Of a stretch of DNA of 8,157 nt, positions 1 through 6,357 are shown piece after piece. Origin of the DNA: Gallionellaceae bacterium (lineage in GTDB: Bacteria > Pseudomonadota > Gammaproteobacteria > Burkholderiales > Gallionellaceae). The position numbers and the translations under genes were made by a program. The stretch is from NCBI GenBank assembly GCA_030690855.1, contig JAUYFR010000143.1, positions 1 through 8,157 of the forward strand, given 5' to 3'. Within the stretch, counting starts at the first letter, position 1; each line of letters starts with the position of its first letter. The notes beneath the pieces were generated by a model. The model searched no databases. It was not told where the DNA came from and saw nothing but the letters and a program-made list of their open reading frames with translations.

Positions 1-627
1 ACCGGCATTAGTGTAACCAACAATCGAGACAGAAAGCACCTCAGAGCGATTGCGCGCTTTACGCTGTAATTCGCGATGGCGTTTGAGTTGCTTCAGGCGC
101 TCATTAAGCAAATGGACGCGGCGATCTAACTTACGTCTATCCAACTCTAACTGCGTTTCGCCAGGGCCACGTGCACCCACAGCATATTTCTGTTGCCCCA
201 TGTCAGTATTCATACCAACGAGGCGCGTTGAAAGATATTTCAGTTGCGCAAGTTCAACTTGCACCTTGCCTTCGTGACTTTGCGCCCGTAACGCAAAAAT
301 ATCGAGAATCAACATCGTGCGATCGATCACCCGCGCTTGTAGCTTAGCAGTGAGATTGCGCATCTGTGCCGGAGAAAGATCGTGGTTGAAAATAACCAAT
401 GGCACTTCTAACTCTTCCACAATTGCCGCAATTTCGTCCACCTTGCCACTCCCCGCAAAGGTTGAGGCATCAGGGCGCTGTCGTTTTCCTTCCACCAATG
501 CAAGCGTATTCACGCCGGCACTTTCAGCGAGCAAACGTAATTCTTCTAGGCTTTCTGCGTAGTCAGGCGCCCCAAAATCGAGGCTGACCAATACTGCCGT
601 ATTAGGGGCAGTGGTTGATTGAGACAT
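1..627 (-). CDS. hflX: GTPase HflX, N-terminal half (runs off the window)
   Basis: Ribosome-associated GTPase that splits stalled or heat-damaged 70S ribosomes. Only the first 209 residues are present. The visible part is the HflX-specific N-terminal domain (about residues 10-100), then a helical linker with the family signatures GKVQVELAQLKYLSTRL and RGPGETQLELDRR. The last visible residues are GYTNAG, the first half of the G1 (Walker A) motif GYTNAGKST, so the GTPase domain lies beyond position 1. The ATG at 627 shares its A with the TAA of hfq (TAATG), which implies translational coupling to hfq; hfq-hflX is a widely conserved pair. One oddity is that residues 138-150, just before RGPGETQ, read GMNTDMGQQKYAV, where E. 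coli HflX has a GWTHLERQKGG-type stretch of the same length. The identification is firm; completeness cannot be judged. Confidence 0.95.
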   Translation of the reverse strand, partial: MSQSTTAPNTAVLVSLDFGAPDYAESLEELRLLAESAGVNTLALVEGKRQRPDASTFAGSGKVDEIAAIVEELEVPLVIFNHDLSPAQMRNLTAKLQARVIDRTMLILDIFALRAQSHEGKVQVELAQLKYLSTRLVGMNTDMGQQKYAVGARGPGETQLELDRRKLDRRVHLLNERLKQLKRHRELQRKARNRSEVLSVSIVGYTNAG

Positions 628-857
628 TACTCAGCTTCGTATGGGATTGTTACCGCACGTGCAGGAACGATGGTAGAAATGGCATGTTTATAAACCATCT
701 GGGTGACCGTATTTTTTAGCAATACGACGTACTGATCGAAAGACTCTACCTGACCTTGCAGCTTGATGCCGTTGACTAAATAAATCGCGACCTGCACATG
801 CTCTTTACGCAATGCATTTAAAAACGGGTCTTGTAGTTGTTGCCCTTTAGTGTTCAT
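627..857 (-). CDS. hfq: RNA chaperone Hfq
   Basis: Hexameric Sm-like chaperone that pairs small RNAs with mRNAs. The 76-residue protein begins MNTKGQQLQDPFLNALRKEH. It has the N-terminal helix, the Sm1 strand region YLVNGIKLQGQVESFDQYVV and the Sm2 motif with Y56 K57 H58 (YKHAIS). Residues known from E. coli Hfq to line the proximal face are conserved (Q9, D10, F40, K57, H58). The rim patch is R17 K18 E19 H20 in place of the E. coli RRER. The protein lacks the long disordered C-tail of E. coli Hfq but ends in an acidic tip, EAE. I chose the ATG at 857 because AGAG lies 8 bases upstream and the family starts here; an in-frame ATG at 863 and a TTG at 881 would add 2 or 8 residues. The TAA stop overlaps the hflX ATG by one base. 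The upstream neighbour is a cation ATPase, not miaA or der as is usual. Confidence 0.97.
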   Translation of the reverse strand: MNTKGQQLQDPFLNALRKEHVQVAIYLVNGIKLQGQVESFDQYVVLLKNTVTQMVYKHAISTIVPARAVTIPYEAE

Positions 858-1063
858 TTTCATTGCTCTTTTTGTTATCAACAGGATTCCACTCTACTGG
901 AAAATGTGCGGATGCGAAAGGGTGCTGGCACAATCCAAGTTTATACTGTCCCAGTGTGGAGCAAAAAATGCAAAAAATCACAGAGAAAAATTTGCCCCAA
1001 ACAGAGTATCTACAATGAGCTTAGTGCCTAATGAATAATATGAGTTTAAATTTCATTCGAATT
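858..1063 (-). other. hfq leader and intergenic region
   Basis: These 206 bases lie between the stop of the cation ATPase gene and hfq, both on the minus strand. I see no convincing gene here; two short overlapping plus-strand frames have no recognisable protein. On the minus strand the region holds a TATAAA box (940-945) and a small hairpin in the presumed hfq leader: TTCCA (887-891) pairs with TGGAA (898-902) across a 6-base loop, about 30 bases before the hfq start. No GC-rich stem followed by a T-run was found after the ATPase stop, so the ATPase transcript may read into hfq or may end by another route. Confidence 0.5.
940..945 (-). promoter_or_regulatory. Candidate -10 box for hfq-hflX
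   Basis: TATAAA on the minus strand, about 82 bases upstream of the hfq ATG, is the best sigma70-like -10 in the leader. The hexamer 17 bases upstream is only T-rich, with no TTGACA match, and there is no extended TG. The region further upstream is A/T-rich with several T-tracts, which could act as an UP-like element. This is a weak call based on one hexamer. Confidence 0.3.
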
Positions 1064-1076
1064 TCAAATGAGTTTA
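1040..1076. repeat. Short direct repeats around the ATPase stop codon
   Basis: ATGAGTTTA occurs at 1040-1048 and again at 1068-1076, and AATTTCA occurs at 1049-1055 and 1060-1066. The second copies cover the last codons and TGA of the ATPase gene. The arrangement could be a short local duplication or a junction scar, but 7-9 base repeats in A/T-rich DNA also arise by chance. Confidence 0.35.
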
Positions 1077-3763
1077 GGCGCCTCGCTAGCTCTTCGAATA
1101 AACATCTTCTCTGCCTCGACTGCCACGAACAGCAACACACCAAAACCAACAATTCTTAGCCACGCCGATGTGTCGATTGCAACCACCCCGAACATCATCT
1201 GCATAAACGGTAGGTAAGTAAAAATCATTTGTATCACCACCAAAATGCCAATCGTGAGTAGCACGTAAGCATTACCCGTGAAGTCTTGCCAAGTGCGCAC
1301 TGGAGAGAGCAGATAACGGCAATTGAACAGGTATGCCATCTCACCAACCACCAAGGCATTCACCGCGACGGTGCGACTTTCTTCAATGCTCACACCGCGC
1401 CCGAGCTCCCACAGAAACAAGGTAATCGTTCCTACCGTAAGTAGCACGGAGACAAAGCTGATGCGCCAAATCATGAAACCAGACAGGATAGGTTCAGCCG
1501 CTGGACGCGGTGGGCGACGCATCACTCCTACTTCTGCTTTTTCAAAAGACAGCGCTAACGCCAGCGTCACCGCCGTCACCATGTTCACCCACAAGATTTG
1601 TACCGGTGTGATCGGCAACGCCATGCCAAGCAGGATCGCGATCAGCACAATGCCCGCCTCACCTCCATTGGTCGGCATGATAAATACGATGGCTTTTTTG
1701 ATGTTGTCATAAACGGTGCGCCCCTCTTCCACCGCGTGCGCGATGGTGGCGAAATTATCATCGGCCAGCACCATCTCGGCCGCCTCCTTGGCAACCTCCG
1801 TACCTTTCATGCCCATTGCCACACCGATGTCGGCACGCTTCAGCGCAGGCGCATCGTTCACGCCATCTCCAGTCATGGCGACAATCTCGCCATTGGCCTG
1901 CAATGCTTCAACCAGTCGCAGCTTGTGCTCAGGGCTGGCGCGTGCAAACACATCTACATCCTGCACAGCTTGACGCAGCGCTGCCTCATCTAATGCATCG
2001 AGTTCGATGCCGGTCAGCACATGACCGTTGCCAAGTCCGATCTGTGCCGCAATGGCGCGTGCTGTCTCGGCATGGTCGCCGGTGATCATCTTGACGCGAA
2101 TACCTGCTGCCTGGCACTCACGCACGGCAGCGATAGCTTCTTCGCGCGGTGGATCAGTGATGCCGACCATACCAAGTAGGGTGTAGTCACCTTGCATGTC
2201 ATCAAAGTTCAATTCGCGCTGGCCGCTCTCGACGGCCTTCATCGCCAATGCCAACACGCGCTGCCCGAGCGCCCCAGTCTCGGCCATTTTGCTGTGCCAC
2301 TGCGGTAGATCGAGCGGCACATCCTCGCCCAAGCCACGTTGCCGATTACACATCGCCAGCACTTGCTCTACCGCGCCTTTCACATAGATGAACGCATGTC
2401 CGGCATGATCATGATGCAAGGTCGCCATAAAACGATGCTCTGATTCAAATGGAATGAGATCGGTGCGCGGTAACGATTCATGCTCGAACACGGGATCGAG
2501 TGCGGCTTTCATCGCGAGCGTAATCAGTGCGCCCTCGGTGGGGTCGCCCGTGATCTGCCATACACCCTGTCTTTCGCGTAGCGTGGCGTCGTTACACAAC
2601 AGGCCGGCGCGTAACAGATCAAGCGTATCGGGGAAGTCGGCGATGCTCGCTTCTTGCCCATCAACGGCGAAGCCGCCATGTGGCGCATATCCACCGCCGC
2701 TCACTTCGAACACCTGCCCGGCAGTCACCACACGTTGCACGGTCATCTCATTGCGGGTGAGCGTGCCGGTTTTGTCGGTACAGATCACAGTGACTGAGCC
2801 AAGCGCTTCAACCGCAGGTAACCGTCGGATGATGGCGCTGCGTTTCGCCATGCGCTGCACACCCAACGCCAGCGTGATGGTCAATACGGCGGGCAAGCCT
2901 TCAGGAATCGCCGCTACTGCCATGCTTACGGCGGCGAGGAACATAGCAGCAAGATCGAAGTGGTGCACCAACCAGCCGAATAGCAACATGATCGCGGCTA
3001 ACGCCATAATGATGACGGTTAACCAGCGTCCGAATTTTTCCATCTGTCGCAACAGCGGGGTAGTCATCGACTGCACATCTTCCAACATAGCACTGATGCG
3101 ACCAATCTCGGTATCGTCCGCCGTACCGACCACCACGCCCGCACCCTGTCCATACACTACCAAGGTACTCGAATACGCCATGCAGTAGCGGTCCCCCAGC
3201 ACGGCTTGAGCATCCACCATAGCGGTATTTTTTTCGACGGCGGTTGATTCCCCAGTGAGCGCAGCTTCTTCGATGCGTAAATTTTTCACGCTCAATAAAC
3301 GCAAATCGGCTGGCACCTTATCGCCAGATTGCAACAGCACGACGTCACCCAGCACCAGCGATTCCGCAGCGATGACCTCACGCTTGCCTTCGCGCAACAC
3401 CGTCGCTTCGGGTGACAGCATGCGACGGATGGCGTCCATCGCCTTCTCCGCCTTGCCTTCTTGGATAAAGCCGATGATAGCGTTGATAACCACTACGCCG
3501 ACGATCACGCTGGTATCCACCCAATGCGCGAGCAAGGCAGTGACTCCTGCCGAGGCTAGAAGCACATAGATCAGCACATTATGAAATTGCAGCAGGAAAC
3601 GCATCAACGGCGTGCGCCGTTTGGCTGGAGTCAAACGATTAGGGCCGAGCTGTGCGAGACGCTTTGCCGCCTCGGCATGGCTTAAACCTTGCGGGCTTGA
3701 TGCAACATCATCAAGTATCGCTTGTGGAGAACGTGCATGTTGATCCTTCATAGAGTCTTTCAC
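1064..3763 (-). CDS. P2-type cation-transporting ATPase
   Basis: Inner-membrane pump that couples ATP hydrolysis to cation movement; the substrate is not certain. The 899 residues show the full P-type layout: N-terminal cation_ATPase_N region (about 8-60), M1-M2 (about 60-100), actuator loop with TGES at 170-173, M3-M4 (about 247-305) with IPEGL at 286-290, phosphorylation motif DKTGTLT with D330, nucleotide domain with KGA at 462-464, MITGD at 559-563, hinge TGDGVNDAP at 631-639, then M5-M10 to the C-terminus. M4 closely resembles SERCA and PMR1 pumps. M5 has PTNGGE (N699, E702) and M6 has WVNMVTAV (N727, T730, A731), where SERCA has WVNLVTDG; the key aspartate is therefore absent, as I recall for CtpF-like bacterial pumps. 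The GTG start is preceded by AAGGAGGT; an in-frame ATG at 3751 lies too far (16 bases) from that site. The GTG overlaps the stop of an IS3 OrfA remnant. Family firm, ion open. Confidence 0.93.
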   Translation of the reverse strand: MKDSMKDQHARSPQAILDDVASSPQGLSHAEAAKRLAQLGPNRLTPAKRRTPLMRFLLQFHNVLIYVLLASAGVTALLAHWVDTSVIVGVVVINAIIGFIQEGKAEKAMDAIRRMLSPEATVLREGKREVIAAESLVLGDVVLLQSGDKVPADLRLLSVKNLRIEEAALTGESTAVEKNTAMVDAQAVLGDRYCMAYSSTLVVYGQGAGVVVGTADDTEIGRISAMLEDVQSMTTPLLRQMEKFGRWLTVIIMALAAIMLLFGWLVHHFDLAAMFLAAVSMAVAAIPEGLPAVLTITLALGVQRMAKRSAIIRRLPAVEALGSVTVICTDKTGTLTRNEMTVQRVVTAGQVFEVSGGGYAPHGGFAVDGQEASIADFPDTLDLLRAGLLCNDATLRERQGVWQITGDPTEGALITLAMKAALDPVFEHESLPRTDLIPFESEHRFMATLHHDHAGHAFIYVKGAVEQVLAMCNRQRGLGEDVPLDLPQWHSKMAETGALGQRVLALAMKAVESGQRELNFDDMQGDYTLLGMVGITDPPREEAIAAVRECQAAGIRVKMITGDHAETARAIAAQIGLGNGHVLTGIELDALDEAALRQAVQDVDVFARASPEHKLRLVEALQANGEIVAMTGDGVNDAPALKRADIGVAMGMKGTEVAKEAAEMVLADDNFATIAHAVEEGRTVYDNIKKAIVFIMPTNGGEAGIVLIAILLGMALPITPVQILWVNMVTAVTLALALSFEKAEVGVMRRPPRPAAEPILSGFMIWRISFVSVLLTVGTITLFLWELGRGVSIEESRTVAVNALVVGEMAYLFNCRYLLSPVRTWQDFTGNAYVLLTIGILVVIQMIFTYLPFMQMMFGVVAIDTSAWLRIVGFGVLLFVAVEAEKMFIRRASEAPKLI

Positions 3764-3766
3764 CGA

Positions 3767-3774
3767 ACCTCCTT
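3767..3774 (-). promoter_or_regulatory. Strong ribosome binding site for the ATPase GTG start
   Basis: AAGGAGGT, a full anti-Shine-Dalgarno match, lies inside the OrfA remnant (codons for AKEV). From the final T only TCG separates it from the GTG at 3763. The spacing is short but decides in favour of GTG over the ATG at 3751. Confidence 0.7.
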
Positions 3775-3791
3775 GGCAAAGTACATCGCCG

Positions 3792-3799
3792 TTTTTTTT
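3792..3799 (-). other. A8 run, possible fossil -1 frameshift site
   Basis: Eight consecutive A on the minus strand (CTA AAA AAA ACG in the OrfA frame) fall on the two lysines of LLKKT, the usual place of the slippery A-run between orfA and orfB in IS3 elements. A -1 slip here would enter the ATPase frame, which is open from the run through to the GTG and would give a junction KK-NGDVLCQGGSVKDS. Whether slippage happens is unknown. Confidence 0.45.
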
Positions 3800-3933
3800 A
3801 GTAGATCTCGTTCCATTTTGATTCCTGCCATTTCCTGATTTGTTTTAGCCAGCACCCGCGCTATCAAGAGCAACTTAAATTAGCCGAGGATATGCAAGGC
3901 ACGCAGGTCGCATCGAATTCACGCTCAACAATG

Positions 3934-3953
3934 GTTAACAAAAGCCTGTTAAC
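3934..3953. repeat. Perfect 7-bp inverted repeat GTTAACA/TGTTAAC
   Basis: GTTAACA (3934-3940) and TGTTAAC (3947-3953) are separated by 6 bases, and each arm contains the self-palindrome GTTAAC. The repeat lies about 40 bases past the stop of the hemerythrin-GGDEF gene and about 170 bases upstream of the ATPase start. There is no T-run, and the stem is A/T-rich, so a classical terminator is doubtful. It could be an operator for a dimeric repressor at the ATPase promoter or a weak 3' hairpin for the cyclase mRNA. No good -35/-10 pair was found beside it. Nothing else recognisable was seen at 3841-3993. Confidence 0.4.
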
Positions 3954-3993
3954 GAGAACTTTCAGGGAAGATCAAACATTTTTTAGCAGAGAC

Positions 3994-5109
3994 TCAAGCT
4001 AAATTGCTGGATTCCACACGATTCCGTCCATTACGTTTGGCCATATAGACACCTTCATCGGCAGCTTTAATTAAGTCTTCTGGATTTTGCATGGTAGCCG
4101 CCCTTGCCGCGACTCCAACACTAATGCTCCCAACCCATTCGCCCCCATTTACAGCAACGTGTAAGTTAGCCACTTTCTCTCGCATTTTATTAGCGACCAA
4201 CATTGCGCCCTCAAGCGAAGTGTATGGGCAGATAACCAAAAATTCATCACCACCTAATCTACACACGATATCGTCAGTGCGAACCACATGGCGTAGATTC
4301 ATTGATAACTGCTTTAATACTTCATCCCCAGCATCATGCCCAAAGTTGTCGTTGATTTGTTTAAATCCATCGGCATCAATCATCATGCAGGCCATAGGAG
4401 AATGGTCGTGCATCGAGATATTCCAAGCTTGTGTTAGTCGAGCCATTGCATGGCGACGGTTAGGCAACCCCGTTAGCACATCGGTCATAGCCAGTTCTTC
4501 TAATAATCGATTCGCTTCAGACAGCGCGTGAGTACGTTCCTCTACTTTTTCTTCAAGAGTGCGATTTAACTCAAGCAACTCACGGTTGCGCTCTGACACT
4601 TGTTGAAATAAGCCATTGAGTGCAACCAATAGTGGTTCAGTTGCGCCCTCTTTAACCTCTTTTTCGGCAAGATAAGCGTCCTCTGGTGATGCTTGACCTG
4701 ATTGAACTGCTGCCACTTGCCTAGACATGGATTGATCAGTGCCAAGAATGTGATATGCAAGCCAATAAGTGAGTAACTTTAGCAATCTGCCCGCAGTTTC
4801 ATGACTCTCTAATACAGCTTCATGTGTCGTTATTACTTCTTGCAGAAAGTCTGTATGTAGTTGTTTGTGCAAGCTGATATAACCGGCATCTAACCCCACC
4901 TGCAACATCAAATTTTCTTCTTCTTGAAAGTGATATTGGGTGTATGCCGTTAATTCGACAAACAATGCTTCAATCTCTTCAAAAGGAACGTTTTCAGCCT
5001 GTGTCAGCAATTCCCCAAAACGGTTAATGAGGTCTACAAGTGTGCGATGTTGCTGGTCAACCGTTTCAAGCCCAGTTTCAAAATGCTTATCCCAGTGAAA
5101 TGATTCCAT
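3994..5109 (-). CDS. Bacteriohemerythrin-GGDEF diguanylate cyclase
   Basis: Predicted cytosolic sensor that makes cyclic di-GMP from two GTP under control of a di-iron oxygen-binding domain. Counting from the ATG at 5109 (371 residues), hemerythrin covers about 1-135 with all seven expected iron ligands: H21 (VDQQH), H60 and E64 (HFQEE), H81 and H85 (HKQLH), H120 and D125 (HILGTD). A linker and coiled coil follow (about 165-207, charged heptad-like helix), then the GGDEF domain (about 208-368) with TDVLTGLPNRR, DADGFKQIND, GGDEF at 286-290 and an I-site RTDD at 277-280, exactly five residues before GGDEF. It should thus be active and product-inhibited. There is no membrane segment or signal peptide. 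A GTG at 5169 would add 20 residues without hemerythrin likeness; the ATG has a weak GGA six bases upstream. Hemerythrin-cyclase fusions are known, for example in Vibrio cholerae, where redox state alters activity; that this one responds likewise is inference. Confidence 0.93.
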   Translation of the reverse strand: MESFHWDKHFETGLETVDQQHRTLVDLINRFGELLTQAENVPFEEIEALFVELTAYTQYHFQEEENLMLQVGLDAGYISLHKQLHTDFLQEVITTHEAVLESHETAGRLLKLLTYWLAYHILGTDQSMSRQVAAVQSGQASPEDAYLAEKEVKEGATEPLLVALNGLFQQVSERNRELLELNRTLEEKVEERTHALSEANRLLEELAMTDVLTGLPNRRHAMARLTQAWNISMHDHSPMACMMIDADGFKQINDNFGHDAGDEVLKQLSMNLRHVVRTDDIVCRLGGDEFLVICPYTSLEGAMLVANKMREKVANLHVAVNGGEWVGSISVGVAARAATMQNPEDLIKAADEGVYMAKRNGRNRVESSNLA

Positions 5110-5271
5110 GCTGATTCCATATAAATTTAATGTGATGGAGATTTGTGCAATTTCGTGATGAACCTGCACAGTCTAAAATGACTACCGACGCTGTGATTGT
5201 AATCTATCCAAAATCCGGCAGTTTCTTCTTCTGAATAAATGACGGCCTTTTGAAAGGTGCTCTGTTCTCCA
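5110..5271 (-). other. Intergenic region between queG and the hemerythrin-GGDEF gene
   Basis: These 162 bases separate two minus-strand genes. They presumably carry the cyclase promoter, but no hexamer pair close to the sigma70 consensus was found; TACAAT occurs without a matching -35, and TTGCAC occurs without a well-placed -10. A 12-base near-palindrome, CCTTTTGAAAGG (5246-5257), lies just after the queG stop. It has a 2-base loop and no T-run, so it is not a convincing terminator. A 61-residue open frame crosses the region from inside queG but resembles no family I know. Confidence 0.4.
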
Positions 5272-6357
5272 CTAGATTTGATCTTGATGACACTGCAATG
5301 CCCATTCCACATGCTCGCGCACCAGTGCAGAGGGATGCTCTAGTCGGCTTTGCAGTGCACTTACAAGCTCTACCGAGAAAACTGCGTTACCCAAGGCAAC
5401 GGCAATGTTGCGCAACCACTGCTCATGGCCGATACGATAAATTGGGCTTCCCGCCAACTTGCTTTGAAACGTTGCTTCGTCCCAAACGAAAAGCTCAATA
5501 AGAGAGACGTCATCGAGTCCATGCCTCGCGGAAAAATCGGCCTCGACCGTTGTTTGCGCAAATCGATTCCACGGGCAAGTGAGCTGGCAATCATCGCAGC
5601 CATAAATGCGATTACCCATGAGTGGCCGCAACTCAACAGGAATACTTTCTTTCAGCTCAATCGTGAGATAAGAAATGCAACGTCGCGCGTCTAACTGATA
5701 AGGCGCGATGATTGCCTGCGTTGGGCAAATCGTCATACAGCTTGTGCAGGTGCCGCAATGATTGTCTTGAGGGGTGTCGATCGGCAAGGGTAAATCAATA
5801 AATATTTCGCCCAGAAAAAACCAAGAGCCTTGCTCTCGCGACAACAGCAAAGTGTGCTTACCACGCCAACCTAAATGCGCCTTTTGCGCCAACTCCACTT
5901 CCAGCACCGGCGCGCTATCAGTAAACACTCGACATTGACACTCAGGAATTTGCGCGCGAATTTTTTGTGCTAATTGCTCAAGGCGATTGCGCAATACCTT
6001 GTGATAATCACGGCCTAGTGCATAACGCGAAATAAATGCACGGTCACTTTCCGCCAATACCACATGCGACTCTTTCACCTCTGCTGGGTAGTAATTCATC
6101 TTGACCGAAATCACACGCAGAGTGCCCGGCAATAGCTCGGTTGGCCGTGCGCGTTTCACCCCATGTTTTGCCATATAATCCATCGCGCCGTGATGGCCAT
6201 CGGCCAACCACTGCAACAGATGTGCTTCGGCACTTTCAAGCTGAGTATCACTGATGCCAATAGCCTGAAAGCCCAACGCCTGCCCCCATTGTTTTATTTG
6301 CAGGGCAAGCGCGTCGTAATTCAATAGAGGTGTTTCATTTTGCATAACCCGAATCAT
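5272..6357 (-). CDS. queG: Epoxyqueuosine reductase QueG
   Basis: Cytosolic cobalamin- and 4Fe-4S-dependent enzyme that reduces epoxyqueuosine to queuosine at position 34 of tRNAs with GUN anticodons, the last step of the pathway. The 361 residues contain the N-terminal QueG domain (about 15-190), with the TDSAPVLE motif whose aspartate (D147) matches the proposed acid. They also contain two ferredoxin-like clusters: C201, C204, C207, C211 (CGTCTSCMTIC) and C254, C257, C261 (CDDCQLTC), with C227 as the eighth ligand. A helical HEAT-like C-terminus (about 312-355) is expected to grip the tRNA. Length and order are normal. The start is either ATG 6357 or ATG 6345; neither has a clear ribosome site, and I kept the longer form. 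Either choice overlaps the start of divergent tsaE, by 18 or 6 bases, so each gene's 5' signals must lie in the other's coding sequence. Confidence 0.96.
   Translation of the reverse strand: MIRVMQNETPLLNYDALALQIKQWGQALGFQAIGISDTQLESAEAHLLQWLADGHHGAMDYMAKHGVKRARPTELLPGTLRVISVKMNYYPAEVKESHVVLAESDRAFISRYALGRDYHKVLRNRLEQLAQKIRAQIPECQCRVFTDSAPVLEVELAQKAHLGWRGKHTLLLSREQGSWFFLGEIFIDLPLPIDTPQDNHCGTCTSCMTICPTQAIIAPYQLDARRCISYLTIELKESIPVELRPLMGNRIYGCDDCQLTCPWNRFAQTTVEADFSARHGLDDVSLIELFVWDEATFQSKLAGSPIYRIGHEQWLRNIAVALGNAVFSVELVSALQSRLEHPSALVREHVEWALQCHQDQI
6327..6332 (+). promoter_or_regulatory. Ribosome binding site supporting a TTG start for tsaE
   Basis: GAGGTG lies 7 bases before the TTG at 6340 and is inside the coding sequence of queG on the other strand. 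The tsaE frame has a stop at 6325-6327 and no ATG or GTG before the conserved LPDEAAT segment, so TTG with this site is the best start; ATT at 6337 is the only upstream alternative. Confidence 0.65.

Larger units (their letters stand above)
3760..3840 (-). pseudogene. IS3-family transposase OrfA, C-terminal remnant
   Basis: On the minus strand the frame ending in TGA at 3762-3760 reads QEMAGIKMERDLLKK and then TAMYFAKEVR before the stop. From memory, IS3-family OrfA proteins end in a leucine-zipper tail of the form ENAxLKMERDILKKAxAYFAKE, so this matches nearly residue for residue. Upstream the frame stays open to a TAA at 3882-3880, but I see no OrfA likeness before about 3840, and there is no helix-turn-helix or OrfB. 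It is therefore a decayed fragment. An A8 run (3792-3799) lies where IS3 elements carry their -1 frameshift site. An internal ATG at 3816 has AGGA 6 bases upstream and could still be translated as an 18-residue leader peptide, MERDLLKKTAMYFAKEVR, whose stop overlaps the ATPase GTG. The alternative, chance similarity, seems unlikely over about 20 residues. Confidence 0.68.

Noticed and set aside
837..1038. Overlapping plus-strand frames of about 62-64 residues upstream of hfq
   Set aside because: They overlap the hfq leader and start on the opposite strand, have no ribosome site of note and no recognisable protein.
2454..3188. 244-residue plus-strand open frame inside the ATPase gene
   Set aside because: It is antisense to the conserved ATPase core; its Ser/Thr/Ala/Pro-rich composition is typical of a shadow frame, with no domain visible.
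3805..3996. Plus-strand open stretch reading RYQEQLKLAEDMQ and onward, ending in TAA
   Set aside because: It lacks a good start codon with a ribosome site at its beginning, overlaps the OrfA remnant on the other strand and the end of the GGDEF gene, and matches nothing I recognise.
5246..5257. CCTTTTGAAAGG near-palindrome as a queG terminator
   Set aside because: The loop is only two bases, the stem is weak, and no T-run follows on the minus strand.
5127..5312. 61-residue minus-strand open frame between queG and the hemerythrin-GGDEF gene
   Set aside because: It starts inside queG in another frame, has no recognisable family, and overlaps the likely promoter and start of the next gene.
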